A stretch of 64,000 nucleotides of DNA. Source: CAZGUX01 sp964529305 (GTDB lineage: Bacteria; Acidobacteriota; Terriglobia; Bryobacterales; Bryobacteraceae). How positions within the stretch are numbered: position 1 is the stretch's first letter; every line of letters begins with the position of its first letter. Where the stretch lies: the NCBI GenBank assembly GCA_964529305.1, contig CAZGUX010000285.1:49184-113183 (forward strand), written 5' to 3'. The notes under the pieces are model-generated. The model searched no databases and had not been told where the DNA came from. It was given only the letters and a program-made list of their open reading frames with translations. The translations under genes and the position numbers were made by a program. Below are positions 7,979 through 15,652 of the stretch, one piece after another.

Positions 7979-10276
7979 TTATCGAATGAGCTGAAATTCG
8001 GGCAACATCGTTACACACCAAAGCAGATCGGCCAGGCCTTCCGAGCGGCTGCCGCTCGAGAGCAACCGCCGCGCCAGGACGGCTTCGGCGTCATGCGGAC
8101 GCCTCCCCAGCGCGTGGCGATAAATTCGCTCGGTCAACGAGTCGGCGGTGAACGGCCCTTCCGGTGCGCCGACGGGCACGTCGCCCGTGACTCGCACCAG
8201 GCGCTCCATATCGGGCGCTTGCGCAAACACAAAAAAGCGAATGCGCGGGCTGATGTCGGAGGCGAGGGACTCTTCCTCCACACCCACCGCCGCCCGGAAT
8301 CGCGTGTAGCCCTTGGCTTCGATGTCGAGCACGAACTCCGACGGCGCTTTCACGCGGATCGCGTCCGAGAATCGGACGTTGCGCATTTTGCCGGGAATTG
8401 CTTCCTTCACCACCGGCGTTTCGCCGTTCGGGCCCGTGAACCGGGCGTCCGCCCACACCGCCTTCACACGCTCCGGCGAATAGGAATCCACATCGATCAC
8501 GATCAGGCGAAGCTGCTTCAGACCGGTAATCGGGATATCCACAATCTTCGCGTCCGCCCCCACGCGGCCGCTGTCGAACAGGTTCTCCGGCGCCGGCGGC
8601 AACTCGCCCAACATGCGGCGGGCGGCGCGGCGCAGCATGCGGGTGTAGGTCTCGCCGTTGGTGAGTTCCAGCGCCTGGAGGGTCGTCGGCTCCTGGTTGC
8701 GCTCCGTGAACACCTGATCGCGGATGGGCCGGCCGAGAGCCCGGGTGAGAGGGTTCGAGGCGAGACGCCAGTCGCGGACCCGTTCGGCGACCGTGCCGGC
8801 AGGTGTGATGCGGGCTCGCCATTCGCCGGTAATCGAACTCACCGCGTCGGTGAACTGCTCTCCGGTCAGCCGCCGCATCACCGGGCCGCGGAAGGTATAC
8901 GCTTCCTCCCCGGACTTCGGCGAATCCACGCTCGGAAGCTGATACGCACGGGAGGTCATGATGCGCCGGATCAGCCCCTTCAGGTTGTAGCCGCCCGACT
9001 GGAATTCGCACGCCAGCGTGTCCAGCAGTTCCGCGCTCCACGGCTCGGCGTCCATGTCGTCGGCCGGTTCGATGATGCCTCGGCCCATCAGGCGCTTCCA
9101 CAGGCGATTGACGATGGTGCGCGAGAACCGGCCGTTGGCAGGCGTGGTGAACAGCGCCGCGACCCACTGCCTGCGCTCGATCAGCGCCAGTTCGTCACTG
9201 ACCGTGCCCAACTCCGGATAGAGAAACTGTGGCTTGGCGATCAGGCCGGTCTTGGCGTCGCACCGGACCATTTCCAGATTGACGCCGGAGAAGAAGCTGG
9301 CCAGGCCGTAGGCGTCTTTCAACTTCCACTTGCTGACAAAGCTGTCGTGGCAGGAGTTGCATTTGAGATTGACGCCCAGAAAGACCTGAGCGCTGTTCTG
9401 GGCCGCCTGGATCACCGGCAGCTGGCTGGCGTTGACGTCCCCGCGCCAATTGACTCCGGTGACGAAGCCCTCGGGATCGTCCTGGCGCCACGGGCTGAGC
9501 AACCGGCGCGCGAACTCGTCGTACGACAGATTGTCAACCAGGGCCTGGTACAGCCACGTGGTGATCGACTTTCGCGCGCCGATGTAGTTGACGCCCTCGT
9601 CGTTGCGCAACAGGTCGTTCCAATAGGTGATCCAGTGATCGGCGTAGTTCTGGTTGTTGGCCAGTAGTCGTTCGACGAGGCGGATGCGCTTGTCGGGGGT
9701 GTGATCGCTGAGGAACTCGTCCTGTTGCTCGGGAGTCGGGAGCAGTCCCCACAGATCGAGATAGGCGCGGCGCAGAAAGACTTCGTCGGCCACCGTCGGC
9801 GGCACGGCGAGGCCGCTCTTCTCGAAGGTGCGCCGGATCAAAAGGTCGACCGGATCGCCCTTGGCCGGAGCGCACGACAAAGCGAGTTTGGGAATCCAGA
9901 TGGGCCGGGCCGGTGCGGCGTTCTCGTTCTCGCGGGCTCCCTGGTCGATCCAGGCGCGAATGGTGGCGATCTCGTTGGCGGTGAGTTTCTCTCCGGCCGG
10001 AGGCATCACCGGTACGCCGTCTCCCTCGACGCGGCGCAGCAGCAAGCTCTCGGCGGCGAGGCCCGGGTTGACGACTTTGCCCGTGCGGCCGCCCTTCATC
10101 AGATCTCGGTAGGTGGAAACAGAGAGATTGGAAAATCGCTTGTCGCCGCTATGACAGGAGAAGCACCTGGCCGCGAGGAAGGGATGGACATCGCGGGCGT
10201 AGTCGATTCGGCTCTGAGGGAGTATCGGAAGTGCCGTGGCACAGAGCACGCCCGCTAACCAGCGAAACAAGCGCAT
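7979..10276 (-). CDS. DUF1549/DUF1553 cytochrome-type secreted protein
   Basis: A 765-residue exported protein of the planctomycete-type cytochrome family. A signal peptide covers about residues 1-20, followed by a single c-type heme site CFSCH (Cys38, Cys41, His42) in a PSCyt1-like domain. DUF1549 follows (VDLLIRRTFEKSG..., LDLWGLLPTPEQ), with a second CxxCH-like site CNSCH in its middle, and then DUF1553 (NRLWKRLMGRGI, AYQLPS). A beta-sandwich-like insertion precedes the C-terminal YRHALGRRP segment. It leads a three-gene operon with a FAD oxidoreductase and a DUF1501 protein. These pairs are very common in Planctomycetota and Solibacter-like Acidobacteriota; a role in extracellular polymer breakdown with electron transfer has been suggested but not shown. 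Confidence 0.9.
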   Translation of the reverse strand: MRLFRWLAGVLCATALPILPQSRIDYARDVHPFLAARCFSCHSGDKRFSNLSVSTYRDLMKGGRTGKVVNPGLAAESLLLRRVEGDGVPVMPPAGEKLTANEIATIRAWIDQGARENENAAPARPIWIPKLALSCAPAKGDPVDLLIRRTFEKSGLAVPPTVADEVFLRRAYLDLWGLLPTPEQQDEFLSDHTPDKRIRLVERLLANNQNYADHWITYWNDLLRNDEGVNYIGARKSITTWLYQALVDNLSYDEFARRLLSPWRQDDPEGFVTGVNWRGDVNASQLPVIQAAQNSAQVFLGVNLKCNSCHDSFVSKWKLKDAYGLASFFSGVNLEMVRCDAKTGLIAKPQFLYPELGTVSDELALIERRQWVAALFTTPANGRFSRTIVNRLWKRLMGRGIIEPADDMDAEPWSAELLDTLACEFQSGGYNLKGLIRRIMTSRAYQLPSVDSPKSGEEAYTFRGPVMRRLTGEQFTDAVSSITGEWRARITPAGTVAERVRDWRLASNPLTRALGRPIRDQVFTERNQEPTTLQALELTNGETYTRMLRRAARRMLGELPPAPENLFDSGRVGADAKIVDIPITGLKQLRLIVIDVDSYSPERVKAVWADARFTGPNGETPVVKEAIPGKMRNVRFSDAIRVKAPSEFVLDIEAKGYTRFRAAVGVEEESLASDISPRIRFFVFAQAPDMERLVRVTGDVPVGAPEGPFTADSLTERIYRHALGRRPHDAEAVLARRLLSSGSRSEGLADLLWCVTMLPEFQLIR

Positions 10277-10317
10277 TTGTTGAGGAATATAGCACCTGAG
10301 AACACATGGATGCCGGA

Positions 10318-10542
10318 TCAGCGCGACCTAATTCGGAGCCGCGGCCGCGGCCGCAACCGCTCAATCGTTCTCTGAAGTGTGAATTGCTCGGCACCCGCTC
10401 CTCGCATCTTCAGGTGGTCCTCAGCCAACTCGCACATCGCTTCGAAGATCGCGGCTGGACCTTGGGATTGCCAGAATTCGACGTCCCAATCCCTGTCGGC
10501 CTCGGCGAGCGGCACGAGGCGCTCAAAGACCTTGCTTTGCAT
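10318..10542 (-). CDS. Small conserved protein of unknown function
   Basis: A 74-residue reading frame from the ATG at 10542. The middle (PLAEADRDWDVEFWQSQG, then IFEAMCELAEDHL and LQRTIERLRP) has a regular amphipathic, protein-like composition with a WDVEFWQ core that I associate with small conserved bacterial proteins of no known function. The last dozen residues are arginine-rich. It lies alone between two minus-strand operons. I do not assign a function. It could be chance, but codon use and helix pattern argue for a real gene. Confidence 0.5.
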   Translation of the reverse strand: MQSKVFERLVPLAEADRDWDVEFWQSQGPAAIFEAMCELAEDHLKMRGAGAEQFTLQRTIERLRPRPRLRIRSR

Positions 10543-10626
10543 TGATTCTATTATCGGCGTTTCAGTCCTGGTGCAGGCCGTCTTCGCAGTCTCAAACCTG
10601 CGCTCCGGGCGAAATGGCCCAGGCAG

Positions 10627-11061
10627 TCACTTGCGCTCGATCCGCCCGAACATCTGGCCGCCGTGACCCTTGCTCGACGACCATGTCCCGGCGTATTGGT
10701 CCCGATAGATCAATACCCGTGCCGTAAACGTGCCATGGCCCGGAATCGTCACGTCCGTCAGCGAAATGACCGGCGTGTCTCCGGCCCACAGAACCTTCAC
10801 CGGAACCGGAACCGTATAGTCGTTGCCGCCATACTGGATGCGAGTGTGGATTAGCCACACGTCGCCCGGCATCCGAGTCACCTTGGAGATCGTGTATCGA
10901 TCTTCCGCCAGCTTGTCACTCGACCCCGCGGAGAACTTGCCAACCAGCGTGGCGCCGGTCATGGTGCGCTCGAAATCCTGTTCCAGGCTGCGGCCTTGGC
11001 CGCCGCCCGGGCCGCTCCGGCAACCGGCAAGAAGAACCACCAGGCATGCGAGCCAGCGCAT
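10627..11061 (-). CDS. Secreted lipoprotein of unknown function
   Basis: A 144-residue protein with a type II signal peptide: MRWLACLVVLLAGC ends in the lipobox LAGC with Cys14 as the lipidation site, followed by a glycine-rich linker. The mature part looks all-beta (TGATLVGKFSAGSSD, TISKVTRMPGDVWLI, VKVLWAGDTPVI, FTARVLIYRDQYAGTW), resembling a small beta-barrel or lipocalin-like fold. It follows the sialidase-like gene by six bases and is likely co-transcribed with it and the PhyH gene upstream. A role in the same pathway is inferred from the operon only. Confidence 0.75.
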   Translation of the reverse strand: MRWLACLVVLLAGCRSGPGGGQGRSLEQDFERTMTGATLVGKFSAGSSDKLAEDRYTISKVTRMPGDVWLIHTRIQYGGNDYTVPVPVKVLWAGDTPVISLTDVTIPGHGTFTARVLIYRDQYAGTWSSSKGHGGQMFGRIERK

Positions 11062-11067
11062 GATTCG

Positions 11068-12174
11068 TCACTCCTTCATTCGCAGCTTCACAAAACGGAT
11101 TCCCTGCCCGCTGGGCTGCACGCACCAAAGCACGAGCAACAGCGTTCCGTCCGGCAGCGGCACCGCGGATGGTTCTCCAAACGCGAAGTCCGACCACTCG
11201 GTGTGGTCGGCGGACGAAGCGCCCAATGTTGCCTGCTCGGCGCGCCACACGGGCTGGTTGGACTCGATGCCGAAACCCGATTCGGTAGGCCGCACGACGG
11301 CGATCCAGACGCCCACCTCGCCGTGCTTTCGCTGGTTGTAGATGAACAACGCGCGTCCGTCCGGCAACGCTGTCAGCGCCGTCGACTGGCCCATGATCCC
11401 GGTGGAGCGTGTGGGCAGCCAAGTGTTCCCGCCGTCGGAAGACAGCGTGTACGCGTTCGGATACTCGGCATTGCCGTCGTGGCTCACGTGCCAGCACGTA
11501 CCGAGCAAGCGTCCATCCGCCAGTTCAATCACCCACGCTTCCGCGCCGCCGGACTTCTCCTCGGCGAACCGCATCATATCGGAGTGCCGCCACGACTGCC
11601 CCTGGTCGTCGCTGAACGCCGCGACCACCCGCTGTTTGTCCACGCTCACGGAAGCGTCGAACGTATTGTACGGGGCATAGCAGACAATCCACCGGCCCTG
11701 CCGCGTGACGGTGACAGGACCCGGCGCCTCCGCCGAACCCGGGCCGTCCATCGGCACGGGAAGGGGTTCGGACCATGTCAATCCGCCGTCTGTCGAGCGG
11801 GACCACACCAGACCGTTCTGCTTCAGGCCCTGCGTCGCGTCCGACCAGAACGACTCGCCTGGCGTATCGATTGGAGTCGAGAGTCCGTACAAAAACAGGT
11901 CATCGCCGCGGCCGCGGCTGATCGAGCAGAAGATCGAGTGAGTGGCCGACAGGTGCGGCCAGATGGGCGCGGGTTCGCTCCAGGTGATGCCGCCATCGGC
12001 CGAGCGCGCGAGCACGGTGACAAAATCGTTCACCGCCAGCCTCGACTGCACCATGAACGTGCACAGAATCTCACTGCGCGGATTCAGCGCGCACCGCGAA
12101 CCCGCCGCAACGGCTGTGGCGGTACCGGGTTCGCGGCGGGAAACAAAGCCTTCCGCAACGGTCTCGAACGTCAT
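11068..12174 (-). CDS. Sialidase-like BNR-repeat protein
   Basis: A 368-residue six-bladed beta-propeller protein with four clear Asp-boxes (S/T-x-D-x-G-x-T-W type): SADGGITWSEP, STDGGLTWSEP, SDDQGQSWRHS and SSDGGNTWLPT. I start it at the ATG at 12174, which overlaps the stop of the PhyH gene (ATGA), rather than at an in-frame ATG a few codons upstream. No signal peptide is seen, so it appears cytoplasmic. Proteins of this type are annotated as exo-alpha-sialidases, but BNR propellers bind or cleave many sugars and I do not see the full set of sialidase catalytic residues with certainty. It is in an operon with PhyH and the lipoprotein. Confidence 0.8.
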   Translation of the reverse strand: MTFETVAEGFVSRREPGTATAVAAGSRCALNPRSEILCTFMVQSRLAVNDFVTVLARSADGGITWSEPAPIWPHLSATHSIFCSISRGRGDDLFLYGLSTPIDTPGESFWSDATQGLKQNGLVWSRSTDGGLTWSEPLPVPMDGPGSAEAPGPVTVTRQGRWIVCYAPYNTFDASVSVDKQRVVAAFSDDQGQSWRHSDMMRFAEEKSGGAEAWVIELADGRLLGTCWHVSHDGNAEYPNAYTLSSDGGNTWLPTRSTGIMGQSTALTALPDGRALFIYNQRKHGEVGVWIAVVRPTESGFGIESNQPVWRAEQATLGASSADHTEWSDFAFGEPSAVPLPDGTLLLVLWCVQPSGQGIRFVKLRMKE

Positions 12175-13004
12175 CGGCGCTCCCACCGTGCCGGGCTGAT
12201 GCCGGGGGCCTCACTGCGCATATTCGGAGGCTTGTTGGCGCCGTCGTAGTCGCCCTTGTGCATGTTACGGTCGACAAAGAAAGGCCGCACCACCTCGGGC
12301 AGTTTGGCCACCTCCTCGGCGTCCCAGGCGGGCAACTCTCCGACCGCTGGTCCGGCCCAAGCCGGACGATACAAGACCGCCAGCATCTCGCGGGCGTAGG
12401 CGCCCACGTTCGGAAAGTTGCCGTGAAACGCCCGGTGATTGAGGAGAACGGCGGAACCCGCCTTGCACGTGACTGCGATTTCCTCCGGGTGCGACTCATA
12501 GCGGCCATAGGGATTGCCGTCGGCGTGCATGCTGAGATGAGACCGGGGCACGACGCGGAAGGGCGAGACCTCAGCGGTCAGGTCGTCGAGGTAATAGAGC
12601 ACCCTCACCATGACGGGGCAACTTCCCGCGCTCCCGAAGATTTTCGATCCCCAGGGTTGACCGTCCGTATGAAGGCTGATTCCCGGATGTCCCGGCTCGG
12701 AGCGTGCGTACCCGTAGGTCATCAACACCAGGTCGTCTCCGAACAACTCCTTCAGGAATGCGATCGTCGGCGGGTGCGCGATCAAATCTGTGATGTCCCC
12801 GCCTTCGAACTGAATGTTCGGCCGGCCCCGTTGAAACGGGCTGTAGTCCACGGGCGTGGTCTCGAAGAGTGCAGTCCTCCTCTTGAGCCGTGCCACGTGC
12901 TCCGGGCTGAGCAGGTCCGGTAGAACCAGGTATCCTTCCACTTCCAGAAATCGAATCCGCTCTCCCAGAGTCAGGGCGGACCAATCGGTAGTCGCAGTCT
13001 GCAT
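12171..13004 (-). CDS. Phytanoyl-CoA dioxygenase (PhyH) family protein
   Basis: A 277-residue Fe(II)/2-oxoglutarate-dependent oxygenase of the PhyH family. The iron-binding HxD is SLHTDG, and the distal histidine is in NHRAFHGNFP; the arginine for 2-oxoglutarate would be in YAREML. The N-terminus MQTATTDWSALTLGERIRF...GYLVLPDLLS is typical. The start at 13004 is the first good ATG; it lies only 22 bp from the divergent SDR start, so the promoters must overlap coding sequence. Neighbours (sialidase-like, SDR, D-aminoacylase) suggest catabolism of an amino-sugar or N-acylated compound, but the substrate is unknown. Confidence 0.88.
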   Translation of the reverse strand: MQTATTDWSALTLGERIRFLEVEGYLVLPDLLSPEHVARLKRRTALFETTPVDYSPFQRGRPNIQFEGGDITDLIAHPPTIAFLKELFGDDLVLMTYGYARSEPGHPGISLHTDGQPWGSKIFGSAGSCPVMVRVLYYLDDLTAEVSPFRVVPRSHLSMHADGNPYGRYESHPEEIAVTCKAGSAVLLNHRAFHGNFPNVGAYAREMLAVLYRPAWAGPAVGELPAWDAEEVAKLPEVVRPFFVDRNMHKGDYDGANKPPNMRSEAPGISPARWERR

Positions 13005-13026
13005 AGATAATTCAGATTGTAGTCTA

Positions 13027-13806
13027 ATGGGCGCGATGGGAACGAAGAAGCTGGAAGGCAAAGTCGCGGTGGTGACCGGAGCCGCGCGCGGCATCGGGCG
13101 AGCCTGCGCGCTGGAGCTTGCGACGAACGGCGCGGACGTCGCCGTCAATGATTTCCGGGACACGGAAGAAGCCAGGGTCGTCGTCCGCCAGATCGAAACC
13201 CTGGGACAAAAAGCGTTCTTCTTTCAGGGCGACGTCGCCGATCGCGCGCGCGACCGCCAGTTGATCGAAGAGACCGTCAGCCGCCTGGGGCGCGTCGATA
13301 TTCTCGTGAACAATGCGGCCAAAGGAACCCGCAAGCAGTTTGTCGATCTCGACGTCGAGGACGCCGAACGGACCTTCGGCGTGATCTTCTGGGGCGTCTT
13401 CCACTGCAGCCAGTTTGCCGCGCGGCAGATGATTCAGCAGGGGCAGGGCGGCGCGATCGTCAATATCAGCTCGGTGCACGCGGAGCGGCCCTACGGCGGA
13501 GCCGCCGACTACAACGCGGCCAAGGCCGCGATCAATCATCTGGCCCGGACGATGGCGGTGGAACTGGCGCCGCACAAGATCCGCGTCAACTTCATCGAAC
13601 CCGGCTGGATCGACACTCCCGGTGAGCACATTGCCTTCGGCGACGACATGATCGAACGCGAGGGGAAGAAACTGATGTGGGGACGTCTCGGACAGCCATC
13701 GGAGATCGCCAAGGGAGCGCTGTACCTCGCCTGCGACGACTCTTCGTACGTGACCGGAACCTGCCTGCGCATCGATGGCGGATACGTTTTACCAAACCCA
13801 AGGTGA
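13027..13806 (+). CDS. Short-chain dehydrogenase/reductase (SDR)
   Basis: A 259-residue classical SDR. The cofactor motif TGAARGIG is near residue 18, followed by NNAA (about 96-99), the catalytic serine in VNISSVHAE and the YNAAK active-site pair. The segment PGWIDTPGE and the C-terminal VTGTCLRIDGGY are also standard. An aspartate (VNDFRD) after the second strand favours NAD over NADP. Either ATG at 13027 or the one at 13036 could be used. Eight bases separate it from the D-aminoacylase-like gene, so the two form an operon. It is a probable alcohol or sugar dehydrogenase of unknown substrate. Confidence 0.9.
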   Translation: MGAMGTKKLEGKVAVVTGAARGIGRACALELATNGADVAVNDFRDTEEARVVVRQIETLGQKAFFFQGDVADRARDRQLIEETVSRLGRVDILVNNAAKGTRKQFVDLDVEDAERTFGVIFWGVFHCSQFAARQMIQQGQGGAIVNISSVHAERPYGGAADYNAAKAAINHLARTMAVELAPHKIRVNFIEPGWIDTPGEHIAFGDDMIEREGKKLMWGRLGQPSEIAKGALYLACDDSSYVTGTCLRIDGGYVLPNPR

Positions 13807-13814
13807 CCCTGACT

Positions 13815-15359
13815 ATGCTCCTACTCAAGAATCTGACAATCGTGGACGGGACTGGCGCCGAGCCCAGACCCGCGGATCTGTTGATCGACGGCGACCGCAT
13901 CGCCGGGATCGGGCCGATCGAGCCTTCCGGGAGGTTCGAAGTGGTTGACTGCGGCGGGCTCCATGCCGTTCCGGGCTTTGTCGATGTTCACAGCCACAGC
14001 GATCATGAGGTCCTGCGCCATCTGCCCAACAAGGTGATGCAGGGCATCACGACGGAGGTGGTCGGCAACTGCGGCATCTCGATGTTTCCCACTCATCCGA
14101 AGCACCAGCAGGGCAACGGCGAGTTGTTTGGCCGGCATCCCGAAGATGGGATGAACGGCGCGGGCCCGTACTTCGAATCGCTCGAAGCACAAGGCTCCCG
14201 CGTGAACGTGGCCAGCCTGACCGGCAACGGGACGCTCCGCGAATACGTGATGGCAATGCGCGCCGATGCCGCCACTGAAGACGAACTCAGGAGTATGGAG
14301 CAGACGCTCGAGCAGTCTCTCGAGGCCGGGTCGATCGGGCTTTCCAGTGGTCTCAACATCCTTCCCAGTAGCTTCGCCTCCACCGAAGAAGTCATCCGCT
14401 TGTGCGGGACCGTACGGAAGCACAACGCCTACTACGCCACCCACATGCGCGACTACAAGTTCCGCGTGCTCGAGGCAATCGACGAGGCAATCGCCATCGG
14501 CCAGGGCGCGGGTGTCCCGGTCCAGATTTCCCACATGCAGGTGGTCGGGCAAAAAAACTGGAGCAAGCTCGAGCCCGCGCTGGAGCGCATTGAAAAGGCC
14601 CGCGCTCAGGGCCTGGACATCGAACTCGATGCCTACCCGTACCTCGCCGGCTCCTGCTCGATCATCCAGTTCCTCCCCGGCTGGTGCCAGGATGGCGGTG
14701 TCCCAAAGCTGATGGAGTGGCTCGCTTCGCCCACGGATCGGGACCGGATCGCGCGTGAAACCGACGACTACATGTCGAACACGTGGGACGATATCGTGAT
14801 CTGCTACGTGGCGACGGAAGCGAACCAGGGAGTGCTCGGAAAGTCGATTGCCCGCATCGCCGCCGAACGAGGCCGACCCGCGCCCGAGACGGCTATGGAC
14901 CTGATCGAAGAAGAGACCGGCTCGGTGTTTGTGATCTCATTCAACAACAACGAAGCCAATCTAGCCAGGGTGTTGACCCATCCGCTGACTTCGGTGATCA
15001 CAGATGGTCTGGTTACCGAAGGACTATCGCATCCACGGACGTACGGCACCTATCCAAAGTTCTTCGGCGAGTATGTCCGGGAGAAGAAGTTGATGCCGAT
15101 CGAACAGGCGGCCGTGAAAACCAGCGCGCAGGCCGCCCGCCGTTTCCGCATGCGGGACCGGGGGCAGTTACAGCAGGGCTGGTTCGCGGACATCGTGGTC
15201 TTCGACGCCGGTTCGATCGGGACGGAATCCGATTACCGCAATCCGGCCCGCGATCCGCACGGGATTCATCACGTGTTGGTGAACGGCATGTTCGCGGTGC
15301 GGGACGGCAAGCTCACTGAAGCCCGCGCGGGTGTGGCGTTACGGCATCAGGCGAATTGA
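13815..15359 (+). CDS. N-acyl-D-amino-acid deacylase (D-aminoacylase) family amidohydrolase
   Basis: A 514-residue amidohydrolase of the D-aminoacylase branch. The metal site is VDVHSHSDHE, followed by the family GNCGIS motif with a metal-bridging cysteine, YATHMRDY and VQISHMQ for the remaining histidines, and the ITDGLV aspartate near the end. The start at 13815 (MLLLKNLTIVDGTGAE) fits the family N-terminus and lies eight bases after the SDR stop; the open frame upstream overlaps the SDR and is not real. These enzymes hydrolyse N-acyl-D-amino acids or related N-acylated compounds in the cytoplasm. No signal peptide is seen. The family is clear, the substrate is not. Confidence 0.9.
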   Translation: MLLLKNLTIVDGTGAEPRPADLLIDGDRIAGIGPIEPSGRFEVVDCGGLHAVPGFVDVHSHSDHEVLRHLPNKVMQGITTEVVGNCGISMFPTHPKHQQGNGELFGRHPEDGMNGAGPYFESLEAQGSRVNVASLTGNGTLREYVMAMRADAATEDELRSMEQTLEQSLEAGSIGLSSGLNILPSSFASTEEVIRLCGTVRKHNAYYATHMRDYKFRVLEAIDEAIAIGQGAGVPVQISHMQVVGQKNWSKLEPALERIEKARAQGLDIELDAYPYLAGSCSIIQFLPGWCQDGGVPKLMEWLASPTDRDRIARETDDYMSNTWDDIVICYVATEANQGVLGKSIARIAAERGRPAPETAMDLIEEETGSVFVISFNNNEANLARVLTHPLTSVITDGLVTEGLSHPRTYGTYPKFFGEYVREKKLMPIEQAAVKTSAQAARRFRMRDRGQLQQGWFADIVVFDAGSIGTESDYRNPARDPHGIHHVLVNGMFAVRDGKLTEARAGVALRHQAN

Positions 15360-15445
15360 GATCGAGGACCCGCCTCGGCAAGATCGCTTCCAATTGCACT
15401 GGAACGCACGATCACGAGGTCACGTGCGGCACATGTCAAAGTTGT

Positions 15446-15584
15446 CCGCTCCCTTCCCGTCGCTGCTCCGCAGAAACGCAACCCCATGGCTGACGCCGTG
15501 GGCTCCTTGCGTTGGGCAACGACACCCCCTAAGTCAGCCTCAGGGAGGGGGTCGCGTTTCTGTCCGTGACCGGAAGGGAGCGGG
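15446..15584. repeat. 139-bp nested imperfect inverted repeat
   Basis: Three nested pairs of arms fold this segment into one long hairpin. The outer arms are at 15446-15459 and 15570-15584 (CCGCTCCCTTCC against its complement), the middle arms at 15471-15485 and 15548-15562 (CAGAAACGCAACCCC against its complement with one mismatch), and the inner arms at 15488-15494 and 15533-15539 (GGCTGAC and GTCAGCC). It occupies most of the 293-bp gap before the U32 gene. It looks like a REP/BIME-like or miniature mobile element or a structured leader RNA. A second partial copy of its right edge is at 32976-33005. Confidence 0.65.
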
Positions 15585-15652
15585 CAGTCCAATTTCCGTA
15601 CGGTTCTCCGCTCGGGGCTGCGACGCGCTTCTCATTCGTTAAGCTGGAAGAA

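Noticed and set aside
8093..9667. 524-codon + strand frame
   Set aside because: Antisense to the DUF1549/DUF1553 gene, which has clear domains and a heme site.
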